A DNA stretch of 64,000 nucleotides from positions 1-64,000 of the forward strand of contig NZ_RPFW01000007.1 of assembly GCF_007827045.1 (NCBI RefSeq). The letters run 5' to 3'. The notes under the pieces were generated by a model. That model saw only the letters and a program-made list of their open reading frames with translations, was not told where the DNA came from and did no database searches. The DNA is from Trebonia kvetii (lineage in GTDB: Bacteria > Actinomycetota > Actinomycetes > Streptosporangiales > Streptosporangiaceae). Each line of letters begins with the position of its first letter. Positions within the stretch are counted from its first letter, which is position 1. A program made the translations under genes and the position numbers. Below, one piece after another: positions 9,188 through 19,496 of this stretch.

Positions 9188-9733
9188 GTGCGTCTCAGGA
9201 TTGTGAACCCACTCACGAACGTGCCGGCGCCGCCAGATACGGCCGCCGACCCGGCGGACCAGGTGACCGTGCTGTACCAGGCGCACGCGCTCGGCCTGCT
9301 CCGCCTCGCGGTGATCATGCTAGGAGAGCGGCAGGCGGCCGAGGACGTGGTCCAGGACGCCTTCTTCGGCCTCTTCCGCCGCTGGGGGGCGCTGAACGAC
9401 CCCGAGCGCGCACTGGCCTACGTCCGCTCCAGCGTGTTCAACGGCTGCCGCACGGTCCTGCGGAAGCGCGCGCGGAACCGGGGGTTCATGCTCGCCGACC
9501 CGGACGCCGAGTCGGCTGAGGCGCGGGCGGTCCTCGGCGAGGAGCACCGCGAGGTGCTCGCCGCCTTGCGCCGCCTGCCCGACAGGCAGCGTGAGGCGGT
9601 GGCACTGCGCTACTGCCTGGACATGCCCGTCGGCGACGTGGCGCGGGCCATGGGCGTCACAGAAGGCACCGTGAAGTCGGCCACCTCCAGGGGAATCGCC
9701 GCGATCACCCGCACCCTCAAGGGGGCCTCATGA
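9188..9733 (+). CDS. ECF sigma factor, SigE-family type
   Basis: Small RNA polymerase sigma factor of about 181 residues. Region 2 is around residues 27-90 (LYQAHALGLLRLAVIMLG, then QAAEDVVQDAFFGLFRRW, the core-binding/-10 segment). Region 4 is at the C terminus (VLAALRRLPDRQREAVALRYCLDMPVGDVARAMGVTEGTVKSATSRG, helix-turn-helix). The start is uncertain: GTG 9188 is used, GTG 9203 is possible, and neither has a well-spaced ribosome site. It is transcribed divergently from argC and its stop overlaps the next gene by ATGA, which marks that gene as a likely partner or regulator. Target promoters are unknown. Confidence 0.85.
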   Translation: MRLRIVNPLTNVPAPPDTAADPADQVTVLYQAHALGLLRLAVIMLGERQAAEDVVQDAFFGLFRRWGALNDPERALAYVRSSVFNGCRTVLRKRARNRGFMLADPDAESAEARAVLGEEHREVLAALRRLPDRQREAVALRYCLDMPVGDVARAMGVTEGTVKSATSRGIAAITRTLKGAS

Positions 9734-11211
9734 CCGTGGAAGAGCAGCTCCGCGCGGCGGGCCGCGCGGTCCGCGAGCAGGTCCGCGACCTGCCACCGCT
9801 CGACTTGCCTGCTCAGCCTGCCGCGCGCCGCGCCAGGGCGCGCACCTTCCTGCGCCGGCCAGGCACCGGCCGCTGGCTGATCCCGATGGCCGCCGCCGCG
9901 GCGGTGGTCGCCGTCGCCGTCACCCTGACCGTGGTCAAGAACCCGCCACGCGCCACGCACAACGCCAGTGCGGGCCGGGCCGCGTCACGTTCGACCGAGG
10001 CAGTCGCGTCGGCCTCGGCCGGGTCAGCCGCGACCACCCTCGTCGATCCCGAGGCGCTCCCCGGCTACTTCGTCGCCATCAGCGGCCTTGAGACCATGGG
10101 CCCGATATCCGCCGGGCAGAGCGGGCCGGCGAAGGCACCGAAGCCTGACTCCGTGATCGTGGGCGAGACGCTCACCGGCCAGCGCCTGGCCACCATCCCC
10201 CCGCCGGCGGGGGGAACTTTCGCCGGCGTGACCGGCGCGGCCGACGATCGCACGTTCGTGCTTGATACCGTCCAGCTCGCCGGGGGCACGACCTTCTTGT
10301 CGGCGACCCAGCCACGGACCTGGTACCTGCTCCGGATCAGGCCGGGCGCCACCCCCGTCCAGACCATGACCCCGCTGCACTTCCCGGTTCCAGATGGCGC
10401 CGACGTCATCGGCATCGCCCTGTCCCCCGATGGCAGCAAGCTCGCCGTGCTGTACCAGGTGGCCGGCGGGAACGGCGCGGGCTTCCCCTACTCAGGCCCG
10501 TTCGCCCTGGGGGTCTACTCCGTCGCCACCGGGGCCGTGCTGCGTACCTGGACGGGCACCGACCGGTACCACGGTTCGTACGGCTACGGCTCGGATGGCC
10601 TGCCCGACCCCAACGGCAACCTGACCTGGACGTCGGACGGGCAACGCCTCGCCTTCGCCTACCGCAGCTCCAAGAGCCCGAATTCCAGCCTGTACCTGAG
10701 GGAAGTGAACCTGGCCGGCCAGGGCGGCGACCTGTTCGCCGACAGCGCGGTGGTCGCTACGATCGCGGTCTCGACGACCAACGGCAGGTCCAAGATCTGG
10801 TGCGATACCCTCGGCATCACCGGCGACGGGCGCAGCGCCGTCTGCGGCGCTGAGTTGCCTAAGACCCCGCCGGTCGGCGCCACGCTCGACGCGCTGACCG
10901 AATCCGACCCTTGGGTAGGCTGCGCCGCGCCCACGGACACGGTGTATCCGGGACTGGTCAAGATCTCGCTGGCCGGCGACAGGCTCGCCCAGGTGCTGTA
11001 CCAGGCCAAGCCCAAGTGCATGGGCGGCGGCAGCGCGGCCATCTTGTGGTCGAGCCCGTCCGGCGGCACGGTCCTCGGCACCGTGTGGTACACAGACGAT
11101 CCGTCGATGACAGTGCACCGCGCGATCGTGCTGTACCGCCACGGCACCGTCACCACGATCAACTGGTCTGGCGCCGCCAGCCAGCTGCTCGCCAACGAGA
11201 CCGCCTTCTAG
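9730..11211 (+). CDS. membrane-anchored beta-propeller-like protein coupled to the ECF sigma factor
   Basis: A 493-residue protein with a short cytoplasmic N terminus (about 1-48), one hydrophobic segment WLIPMAAAAAVVAVAVTLTVV (about 49-69), an Ala/Ser-rich stalk, and a large extracytoplasmic region. That region has blade-like stretches such as DVIGIALSPDGSKLAVLYQV and NLTWTSDGQRLAFAYRS that resemble WD40/YVTN or TolB-type propellers. Its translational overlap with the sigma gene suggests it anchors or inhibits the sigma factor, as anti-sigma factors do. However, I see no zinc-binding HxxxCxxC anti-sigma motif in the short N terminus, so the anti-sigma role is inference. Two or more Cys pairs in the propeller could form disulfides outside the cell. 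Confidence 0.7.
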   Translation: MTVEEQLRAAGRAVREQVRDLPPLDLPAQPAARRARARTFLRRPGTGRWLIPMAAAAAVVAVAVTLTVVKNPPRATHNASAGRAASRSTEAVASASAGSAATTLVDPEALPGYFVAISGLETMGPISAGQSGPAKAPKPDSVIVGETLTGQRLATIPPPAGGTFAGVTGAADDRTFVLDTVQLAGGTTFLSATQPRTWYLLRIRPGATPVQTMTPLHFPVPDGADVIGIALSPDGSKLAVLYQVAGGNGAGFPYSGPFALGVYSVATGAVLRTWTGTDRYHGSYGYGSDGLPDPNGNLTWTSDGQRLAFAYRSSKSPNSSLYLREVNLAGQGGDLFADSAVVATIAVSTTNGRSKIWCDTLGITGDGRSAVCGAELPKTPPVGATLDALTESDPWVGCAAPTDTVYPGLVKISLAGDRLAQVLYQAKPKCMGGGSAAILWSSPSGGTVLGTVWYTDDPSMTVHRAIVLYRHGTVTTINWSGAASQLLANETAF

Positions 11212-11223
11212 CGTGGTTCGTCA

Positions 11224-11257
11224 CGACGCCCGGGGGGCCGGTGCCCCCCGGGCGTCG
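11224..11257. terminator. bidirectional terminator-like hairpin
   Basis: A perfect 14-bp inverted repeat, CGACGCCCGGGGGG and its complement, surrounds a 6-base loop. It lies between the convergent ends of the propeller gene and the SgcJ-like gene, so it can serve both. There is no T-run, as is common for actinobacterial terminators. Confidence 0.75.
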
Positions 11258-11283
11258 GTCACTGCTGGGTTAGCGGGAATGGA

Positions 11284-11694
11284 TCACTGCGCGGCCGCCA
11301 GCACCGGGCTGTTGTGATACGCGGCGATCAGCCACTGGCCGTCTCGCTTCTCGAAGACCCAGGTCACGTTCACCTTGCCCGCGTCGGGAACCTCGGTCTG
11401 GCCGGGGAACAGGATGCCGGATTCCACGACGACGATCGCGGCGTCGGTGCCGACGAAGCGGAGGCTGAGCTGCCTGTTCCAGGTCGAGGTGCCCTTGAGC
11501 GGCCCCGTGAAGGCCAGGGCCATGTTGTCCCTGATCTCGTCGCGGCTGTCGCGGCGGGCGCCCGGCATGATGACGGTCGCGTCCGCGGCGTAGTCCGCGA
11601 CCATGCCGTCGGCGTCGCCGGCCTCCCACGCCTTATAGGAGTCGACAAGGACGGCCTGGATGGCGGCCGCGTCTGCCGCACGACTGTCTGACAT
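11284..11694 (-). CDS. SgcJ/EcaC-family NTF2-like protein
   Basis: A 136-residue cone-shaped NTF2/SnoaL-type protein. Visible family features are the N-terminal helix AAAIQAVLVDSYKAWEAGD, the ATVIMPG strand, the EIRDNMALAF helix, and the terminal WVFEKRDGQWLIAAYHNSP, which matches DUF4440/SgcJ-EcaC proteins. GGGAGA lies 7 bases before the ATG. Members are found beside oxidoreductase, antibiotic and sigma-factor genes; the chemistry is usually unknown. It is 119 bp downstream of the SigG-like sigma gene in the same direction. That sigma factor carries its own NTF2-like tail. Confidence 0.8.
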   Translation of the reverse strand: MSDSRAADAAAIQAVLVDSYKAWEAGDADGMVADYAADATVIMPGARRDSRDEIRDNMALAFTGPLKGTSTWNRQLSLRFVGTDAAIVVVESGILFPGQTEVPDAGKVNVTWVFEKRDGQWLIAAYHNSPVLAAAQ

Positions 11695-11813
11695 GAGAAA
11701 TCTCCCTCGTGAACGGTCCGCCCGGGGTGTTCCGGCGAACTCGTGAGTACATACCGGCGGCGGTGCCGGAACTCATCGCGCCCACGGCAAAGAGCTGTCG
11801 CGGCGTGCTCGGA

Positions 11814-12803
11814 CTATCCGGCGGTGGCGAGCCCCCGCGCGTCGAGTGCGGCCGCCAGGCCGAAGGACGCGAAGATCTCGGGCTCCTGGAACACCGAATT
11901 CCTGCTGATGCCCGCGGCGGTGACGGTGAAGACCTGGAGCGTGTGCAGCTCGTATCCGTCTCCGGCCCGCCGGTAGGCGGCGAACCCGGGCTGGCCGTTG
12001 GCCGCGACCGGCTTCAGGCACCAGTCCGTTCCCGCCTTCTCGAAGACCCAGTCCATGAACAGCCCGTAGTTGCGCGGGCCTGCGAACCAGTTGAGCATCG
12101 GCGGCATCTCCATGATCACGTCTTCGGTGAGCAGCCGCTTGAGACCCTCGACGTCTGCCTGCTCGAACGCCTTCATGTAGCGATCTACCCAGGCGCGCTG
12201 CTCCGCCGCGGACGGCTCGCTGAGACGTTCCTGCCTGACGCCGGCTTCCTTCACCCGGGTGCGCGCCCGCTGCAGGGAACTGTTCACTGACACGACGGTG
12301 GTGCCGAGGATTTCCGCCGCCTCGGAGGCGGAGAAGCTGAGCACGTCGCGCAGGATCAGCGCACCGCGCTGACGCGCCGACAGGTGCTGCAGGGCGGCGC
12401 AGAACGCCAGGCGCAGGCTGCTGCGGTCTACCACGGTTCTCGCCGGATCGCCCGCGTCGAGCAGCGAATCAGGCAGGGGCTGGAGCCAGGCGACGTCCAC
12501 TCCCGGGGCGAGCGGCGCGAGCGGCTCCCGCTCGGCCACCAGGCCCGACGGCAGCGGCCTGCGGCCGCGAACCTCCAGGGCGGTCAGGCAGGCGTTGGTC
12601 GCGATCCGGTAGAGCCAGGTACGCGGCGAGCTGCGCGTCTCGTCGTACTGCTCCCGCGCCCGCCACGCCCGCAGGTAGATGTCCTGGACCAGGTCCTCCG
12701 CGTCGTGGGCCGAGGCAAGCATCCGGTAGCAGTACGCGAGCAGCTCCGTGCGGAACGGTGCGACCTGGCCCTCGAAGTCCGCTACCGTCGTCGGCACGCC
12801 CAC
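11814..12803 (-). CDS. ECF sigma factor, SigG-like, with C-terminal SnoaL/NTF2 domain
   Basis: A 329-residue sigma factor. Region 2 is near residues 12-75 (LAYCYRMLASAHDAEDLVQD, then RAWRAREQYD and SPRTWLYRIATNACLTAL). Region 4 is about 140-195 (ALQHLSARQRGALILRDVL, then ASEAAEILGTTVVSVNSSLQRAR). An NTF2-like domain fills about 205-325 (WVDRYMKAFEQADVEGLKRLLTEDV and onwards). This layout is that of the SigG / TIGR02960 subfamily, whose C-terminal domain is thought to control activity without a separate anti-sigma. GTG at 12803 or 12797 could be the start; AAGGGG upstream fits the second better. Inducing signal unknown. Confidence 0.88.
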   Translation of the reverse strand: MGVPTTVADFEGQVAPFRTELLAYCYRMLASAHDAEDLVQDIYLRAWRAREQYDETRSSPRTWLYRIATNACLTALEVRGRRPLPSGLVAEREPLAPLAPGVDVAWLQPLPDSLLDAGDPARTVVDRSSLRLAFCAALQHLSARQRGALILRDVLSFSASEAAEILGTTVVSVNSSLQRARTRVKEAGVRQERLSEPSAAEQRAWVDRYMKAFEQADVEGLKRLLTEDVIMEMPPMLNWFAGPRNYGLFMDWVFEKAGTDWCLKPVAANGQPGFAAYRRAGDGYELHTLQVFTVTAAGISRNSVFQEPEIFASFGLAAALDARGLATAG

Positions 12804-13413
12804 ACCCCTTCGCTGCTCTTCTCAGGAGCACCATAGCCGAGGGGAACGACATTTCTTCGTTCCCCTCGGGTGGCGTGAGCCCCCGCGCGGGCGTCAGTAG
12901 GTGATCTTCACCGTCCGGACGAGGTGGATGTCCGTCACCGAGCCGGTCGCACGGCATACTGCCCGCTCGCGGCCAGCCGCGGCCGGCTCGCGGGCGCCTG
13001 GCTGTGCGGTTAGGGTTGGCCGTTAGGGTCGCGGCGCGGGCGCGGGCCGAGCCGGAGGGCGTGACTTTGAAGATCAGCGAGGTCAGGCCGGCGGTACCCG
13101 CCGCGGCGCTGCTCACGATTGCACTGCTCCCCCTGGGGGCGATCGCCGGGTGCTCATCGGGTGCGGCCGCCGGGAGCGCGGGTACCAGCTGCGGCGCCAC
13201 GCGCACCGGAGTCAACGTGCCTGTCACCATCACGGTCGCCAAGGGAACAGTGGACTGCGCCACCGCGATGCGCGTGGAACGGGAGTACGCGGTGGCGATA
13301 AGAGACGGCGACCTGCGCGGCAACGGCGGCGGTGCGCCGGTCACGGTGGACGGGTGGACCTGCCAGGCCTACCCGACACCCGAGGTGCTGCGCACCGGAG
13401 CCGCGTCCGAGTG

Positions 13414-14919
<1,506 letters not shown>

Positions 14920-15456
14920 CCGACCTCCCTGACTTGCACTGCGCTTTTGCCTTGCACTAAGCGCTGACCACCCCGGATAGCGCACCGTGCGGCGCTAACC
15001 CCACATTGTCACAGATTTCACGTGCACACAGTCAAATCGCGGCTACCTACCGACAGCACACGCATGCCATCGAACCCCGCGATGGCGACGAAATCCCTTG
15101 TGCTGCAAGCGATTGCAGTCACCGCACCGCAAGCGGGCCGACGCACTCCGTTACGAGAATGTTATCTTCTTCGATTCACTGCGACGCCGCCCCGCGGTTG
15201 CTGTCATGCTTGTGCACTTGCCCGCAGATCACCAGAATTCATGCTAGATACGGTTAAATACGGGCACTTGGGGCAGATGCCAGCAAAATCCCGTCGAGAG
15301 GACAACGACGTGGGAACGACAGGCTGGGCCTGAGAAACGCGGCCGGGCCCGGCGCGTCCGCGGACGCGCCGGGCCCGGTCTGCCTGCCAGCCGCGCGCTG
15401 ACCCGCATGGCAGCTATCCGCGCAGCCCTATCCCGCAACCTCTAGGCCGGCAACCC
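14920..15456. other. non-coding interval upstream of the cyclase gene, lower G+C than its surroundings
   Basis: About 540 bp separate pheT from the diguanylate cyclase, both on the minus strand. The central part (about 15000-15300) is visibly richer in A/T than neighbouring DNA, as promoter regions are. It contains a perfect palindrome (listed separately) and, on the plus strand, a seven-codon frame GTG 15310 to TGA with GAGAGGA seven bases upstream. I see no convincing gene, tRNA or known riboswitch. Confidence 0.5.
15343..15378. terminator. 36-bp perfect palindrome, probable pheT terminator
   Basis: An 18-bp arm (CCGGGCCCGGCGCGTCCG) is followed at once by its exact complement, with no spacer. 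It lies about 80 bp after the pheT stop. In the pheT direction it is followed by CCGCGTTTCTC, a weak T-run. Best read as the end of the infC-to-pheT transcript; being symmetric it could also stop plus-strand transcripts. Confidence 0.65.
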
Positions 15457-18132
15457 CTATCCCCGCAGCACCGCGCCGGTGCGGCGGGTGGCCTCGGTCA
15501 CCGCGGCGTCCCTTGCCGCCGTCGCCTCGGCGGCGGTCAGCGTCCGGTCGGCGGCACGCAGCCGGAGGGTGTAGGCAAGCGACTTGCGGCCGTCGCCGAG
15601 CTGAGCGCCGGTGTAGACGTCGAACAGCCGCACCTCCTCGAGCAGTTCGCCCGCTCCCGCCTTGAGCGCGGCGGCCACCGCGGCGGCGGGCACCTCCTGC
15701 GGCACGACGAGCGCGACGTCCTGCGTGGCCAGCGGGTACGCCGGGAGCGCCGGGCCGCGCACCGGCTCGGACGCGGCCGCCGCGGCCGCGAGCACCGCGA
15801 AGTCGAGCTCGAACGCACTGGTCCGTGGCGGCAGCCCGTAGGCGGCGATCACCCGCGGGTGCAGCTCGCCCGCATGCCCGGCGAGCCACTCGTGCGGTTG
15901 CTCGCCGTGCTCGCCGGAACTGCCGGCCGTGGTCCGCACATACACGGCTGCGCAGCGGCCGGGGTGCCAGGGCGCCTCGGCGGCCGCCCGCACGTCGAAC
16001 GACAGGTGGCTGAGCGCGCACACCGAACGGGCCGCCTCGATCGCGTCGGCCCAGGTCTCCGGCCGTCCCGGCCCCCACCAGCCGGCTAGCTCACGGTGGC
16101 CGGCGAGGACGCCGGCCACCCGCGGCGGCTGGTCGGGCAGCGCGGCGGCCAGCGTCGCGAGCTCCTCCTCCGTCGGACCGCGGTCCGTGGCCAGGATCGG
16201 CGCGATGCCCGACGCGCCGGGGCGCGTCAGGAACACCAGGCCGGTCTCGAACAGCGCGACGTCGCCGAAGCCGCGGCCGATGTTCCTGACCAGGGTGCGG
16301 AACAGGCCGGGCAGCAGCGTGGTGCGCAGCTGCGGCTGGTCCTCGCTGAGCGGGTTCGCCACCCGGACCGCGGGGCGGCGCGGGTCTTCCGGCGCCAGCA
16401 TCAGGCTGTCGGCCTCGGTCGCGGGGCTGAACGGGTCGGAGTGCACCTCGACAAAGCCCGCCCCGGCCAGCATGCGGGAGATCGCGCGCAGCGTCTTCTG
16501 CCGCTCGGTCAGGCCGCGGCCCGCGGGAGCGCGAGGCTGGCGGACAGGAACGCCGGTGTATCCCTCGAGCCTGATGACCTCCTCGGCCAGGTCGGCCGGG
16601 TCGGTGAGGTCGGGGCGCCACGACGGCGGCGTGACGAGCAGCACCGTCTCCTGCCTGTCGTGCCTGCCCGGGTGGGCGGGCAGGCCGCCGTCGGCGACAG
16701 TGTCAGCGGATGGCGCGCGCCAGGGCGCGATCGTCGGCACGTGGCTGGCCGGGGTGCTGCGCACCTCGCAGCCCACCTCCTGCAGCCTGCGGACAACGGT
16801 GTCGAGGCCGTAGACGAGCCCGGCCACCCGGTCCGGGTAGTCGGCGGCCATCTCGATCGTCACCACCCTGGCGGGCGCCTGCGCGTGCGTGGCGCCCGGC
16901 ACGATCGCCGCGCCGCCGAGGCTCGCGAGCAGCGCCGCGGCGCGCGCGCTCGCGCGCAGCGGAAGCTCGCGGTCGGTGCCGCGCTCGAACCGGTAGGACG
17001 CCTCCGAGTGCAGACGGTGCCGCCTGGCCATCTTCGCCACGCCGGTGTCGCTGAAGTGCGCGGCCTCGATGACGATGTCGGTCGAGTCGTCGTCGATCTC
17101 GGTGGTCAGACCGCCCATGGTGCCCGCAAGCCCAATGGGACCGGTGTCGTCGGTGATGAGGATGTCCAACTCGTTCAGTGCACGGCCGACATGGTCCAGC
17201 GTGGTCAGCGTCTCCCCCGGCCGCGCGCGGCGGACCACGATCGGGCCGCGGAGCTTGGACCGGTCGAAGGCATGCAGCGGCTGTCCGAGCTCGAGCATGA
17301 GGTAGTTGGTCACGTCGACGGCGAGCGAGACGCTGCGCATGCCCGAGCGGGCGAGCCTGACCTGCATCCACAGCGGCGTCCGCGCCTTCGGGTCGAAGCC
17401 GCGGACCTCGCGGAGCACGAATCGGTCGCACGCCGTCGGGTCGCCGATCTCGGCCGGCCACGGCTTCGCGCCCTCGACGCGCTCCTCGCCGTCCACTCCC
17501 GACGCGTCCTCACCCGGCACGAACGTCAGCGCCGGGTCGGTGAACGGGACCTGGTACGTGCTGGCGAGTTCACGCGCGACGCCCCTGATCGACACGGCGT
17601 AGCCGCGGTCCGGGGTGACGGTGATCTCAAGCACGTCGTCGCGCAGCCCGGCGTAGCTGACGAAGTCGACGCCGAGCGGGGTGTCCGGCGGCAGCACGAG
17701 GATGCCGGTGTGGTCCTCGCCGATGCCAAGCTCGTCGACCGCGCAGATCATGCCCTCGGAGACCCTGCCGTACCTCTTCGCGGCGGTGATCTCGAAGCCG
17801 CCGGGCAGTGTGGCGCCCACGACGGCGAACGCCACCCGGTCGCCGGGCGCGAAGTTGACCGCGCCGCAGATGACGCCGGTGAGCGTCTCCGGGTCGGCGG
17901 CCAGCTCAGCGTCGCTCGTCGCGACCCGGCAGTAGCGGATCGGCTTCTTGAACTCGGTCAGCTCCTCGACGGTCATCACCTGGGCGGTGATCACCCCGTG
18001 GACATCGTGGCCGACCGGCTCGACCGCCTCGACCTCGAGGCCGGCCAGCGTCAGGCGGCGGCCGACCTCGAGCGCGTCATACGGCTCTGGAATGGGCGCG
18101 TACTCGCGCAGCCAGGAAACGGGAACTCGCAT
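15457..18132 (-). CDS. pheT: phenylalanyl-tRNA synthetase beta subunit
   Basis: Structural and editing subunit of the (alpha-beta)2 PheRS that charges tRNA-Phe. The 891-residue protein begins MRVPVSWLREYAP as the family does. It then has the EMAP-like tRNA-binding domain (about 40-150, with GVICGAVNFAPGDRVAFA), the B3/B4 editing domain, B5 and catalytic-like core (RLEGYTGVPV), and the FDX-ACB anticodon-binding domain at the C terminus (PAYPLATQDVALVVP). It starts 3 bp after the pheS stop. It is slightly longer than the common 800-850 residues because of loop extensions around 530-570 and 720-800. Confidence 0.96.
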   Translation of the reverse strand: MRVPVSWLREYAPIPEPYDALEVGRRLTLAGLEVEAVEPVGHDVHGVITAQVMTVEELTEFKKPIRYCRVATSDAELAADPETLTGVICGAVNFAPGDRVAFAVVGATLPGGFEITAAKRYGRVSEGMICAVDELGIGEDHTGILVLPPDTPLGVDFVSYAGLRDDVLEITVTPDRGYAVSIRGVARELASTYQVPFTDPALTFVPGEDASGVDGEERVEGAKPWPAEIGDPTACDRFVLREVRGFDPKARTPLWMQVRLARSGMRSVSLAVDVTNYLMLELGQPLHAFDRSKLRGPIVVRRARPGETLTTLDHVGRALNELDILITDDTGPIGLAGTMGGLTTEIDDDSTDIVIEAAHFSDTGVAKMARRHRLHSEASYRFERGTDRELPLRASARAAALLASLGGAAIVPGATHAQAPARVVTIEMAADYPDRVAGLVYGLDTVVRRLQEVGCEVRSTPASHVPTIAPWRAPSADTVADGGLPAHPGRHDRQETVLLVTPPSWRPDLTDPADLAEEVIRLEGYTGVPVRQPRAPAGRGLTERQKTLRAISRMLAGAGFVEVHSDPFSPATEADSLMLAPEDPRRPAVRVANPLSEDQPQLRTTLLPGLFRTLVRNIGRGFGDVALFETGLVFLTRPGASGIAPILATDRGPTEEELATLAAALPDQPPRVAGVLAGHRELAGWWGPGRPETWADAIEAARSVCALSHLSFDVRAAAEAPWHPGRCAAVYVRTTAGSSGEHGEQPHEWLAGHAGELHPRVIAAYGLPPRTSAFELDFAVLAAAAAASEPVRGPALPAYPLATQDVALVVPQEVPAAAVAAALKAGAGELLEEVRLFDVYTGAQLGDGRKSLAYTLRLRAADRTLTAAEATAARDAAVTEATRRTGAVLRG

Positions 18133-18135
18133 CGG

Positions 18136-19266
18136 TCAGATCTCCATCCCGAACGCCCTGCTGAACCGCACGTCACCGTCGTAGGTGTCGCGGATTTCGT
18201 TGATGCCGTTGGCGAGCATCAGCGATCGCTCGATGCCGAGGCCGAAGGCGAACCCGCTGTAGCGGTCGGGGTCGATGCCGCAGGCGACGAGCACCCGCGG
18301 GTTGACCATGCCGCAGCCGGCGATCTCGATCCAGCCCTGGCTCCGGCAGACCCGGCACGGGTCGGCACCCGGCTTGGTGGACTCGGTGCGGCAGACGTGG
18401 CACTCCATGGACACGTCGGCGGACGGCTCGGTGAACGGGAAGTAGTCCGGCCGCAGCCGGGTCCGCAGCCCGGTACCGAACAGCGCGTCGACGAACGCCT
18501 GGATCGCGCCGCGCAGGTCGGCCATGGTCAGGCCCTCGTCCACCGCCAGGCACTCGATCTGGTAGAAGACCGGCAGGTGGGTGGCGTCAAGCGCCTCGTT
18601 CCTGTACACCTTGCCCGGGCTCACCACGTAGAGCGGCAGCGGCCGGGTGAGCAGGCTCCTGATCTGCACCGGCGAGGTGTGGGTGCGCATCACCAGGCCG
18701 GACCTGGTGCCGGGCGGCGCGTCCTCCGGCGCCGCGACGAACAGGGTGTCCTGCATCTCCCTGGCCGGGTGATCGGGCAGGAAGTTGAGCGCGTCGAAGT
18801 TGTACCACTCGGCCTCGACCTCTGGCCCCTCGGCGACCTCGTAACCCATGGCGACGAACACGTCGGAGAGCTTGTCGGCGAGCATGCTGACCGGGTGCCG
18901 CGCGCCGGCGGGCAGGCGGTCGTACGGCAGCGTGACGTCGACCCGCTCGGTGATCAGTACCTGCTCGTCGCGCTCCCGCTCTAGCTGCTCCTGCCGCGCC
19001 GTCAGGGCATCCCTGACCTGCGCGATGGCGGCGCCGACGCGACGGCCCGCGTCGGCGCGGGCCTGCGGCGGCAGCGCGCCGATCTCCGCGCGCGCCAGGG
19101 ACAGCGGCGCCTTGTCGCCGGCGTGCGCGAGGCGGGCCTCCTTGAGCTCTTCAAGCGTCGCCGCGGCGGAAATCGCGGCGAGCGCCTCGCTTGTCGCGCG
19201 CTCCACCGCGTCCGCCGACAACGTAGTCACCTCGACCGGATCGTAGTTTCTATTAGGTGCGGACAT
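18136..19266 (-). CDS. pheS: phenylalanyl-tRNA synthetase alpha subunit
   Basis: Catalytic subunit of PheRS, 376 residues. The N-terminal coiled coil (about 20-105) is followed by class II core motifs: HPVSMLADKLSDVFVAMGYE, motif 2 GKVYRNEALDATHLPVFYQIE, and motif 3 FGLGIERSLML. AAGGAAG precedes the ATG by six bases. The 230-bp region upstream (19267-19496) shows no T-box AGGGTGGNACCGCG core and no Phe-rich leader peptide, so tRNA-based attenuation is not supported. Confidence 0.96.
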   Translation of the reverse strand: MSAPNRNYDPVEVTTLSADAVERATSEALAAISAAATLEELKEARLAHAGDKAPLSLARAEIGALPPQARADAGRRVGAAIAQVRDALTARQEQLERERDEQVLITERVDVTLPYDRLPAGARHPVSMLADKLSDVFVAMGYEVAEGPEVEAEWYNFDALNFLPDHPAREMQDTLFVAAPEDAPPGTRSGLVMRTHTSPVQIRSLLTRPLPLYVVSPGKVYRNEALDATHLPVFYQIECLAVDEGLTMADLRGAIQAFVDALFGTGLRTRLRPDYFPFTEPSADVSMECHVCRTESTKPGADPCRVCRSQGWIEIAGCGMVNPRVLVACGIDPDRYSGFAFGLGIERSLMLANGINEIRDTYDGDVRFSRAFGMEI

Positions 19267-19496
19267 CTTTCGCTTCCTTGGGTCGTCAGCAGCTGGAAGG
19301 TCCGCGTTGGTACAGGTTCCGGATTCATCCCGAACGGGTGGGACCGACTGTTACCCAGCACCCATGACCCTACCGGGAGCGCTTGCCGTGACGCGCTTGT
19401 ACCCAGATCGCGGACCGGTTGCCCGTCCGCGCGGTCGCGTCGGGCTGTTCCGGGTGTTCGCCCGCGTGGCCCGCCGGGGCGTTACGGCGCCTGCCG

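Noticed and set aside
12890..13030. Minus-strand frame ending VTDIHLVRTVKITY, possible gene remnant
   Set aside because: About 42 codons after an in-frame stop with no start codon. The end looks protein-like, but nothing upstream supports a gene or a recognisable pseudogene.
16096..18984. Long 962-residue plus-strand frame opposite pheT and pheS
   Set aside because: A codon-bias artefact of high-G+C DNA opposite two certain synthetase genes; its translation is Arg/Gly/Val-rich with no motif.
19267..19496. T-box or Phe attenuator upstream of pheS
   Set aside because: No AGGGTGGNACCGCG core, no Phe-codon-rich leader peptide and no terminator with a T-run in this region.
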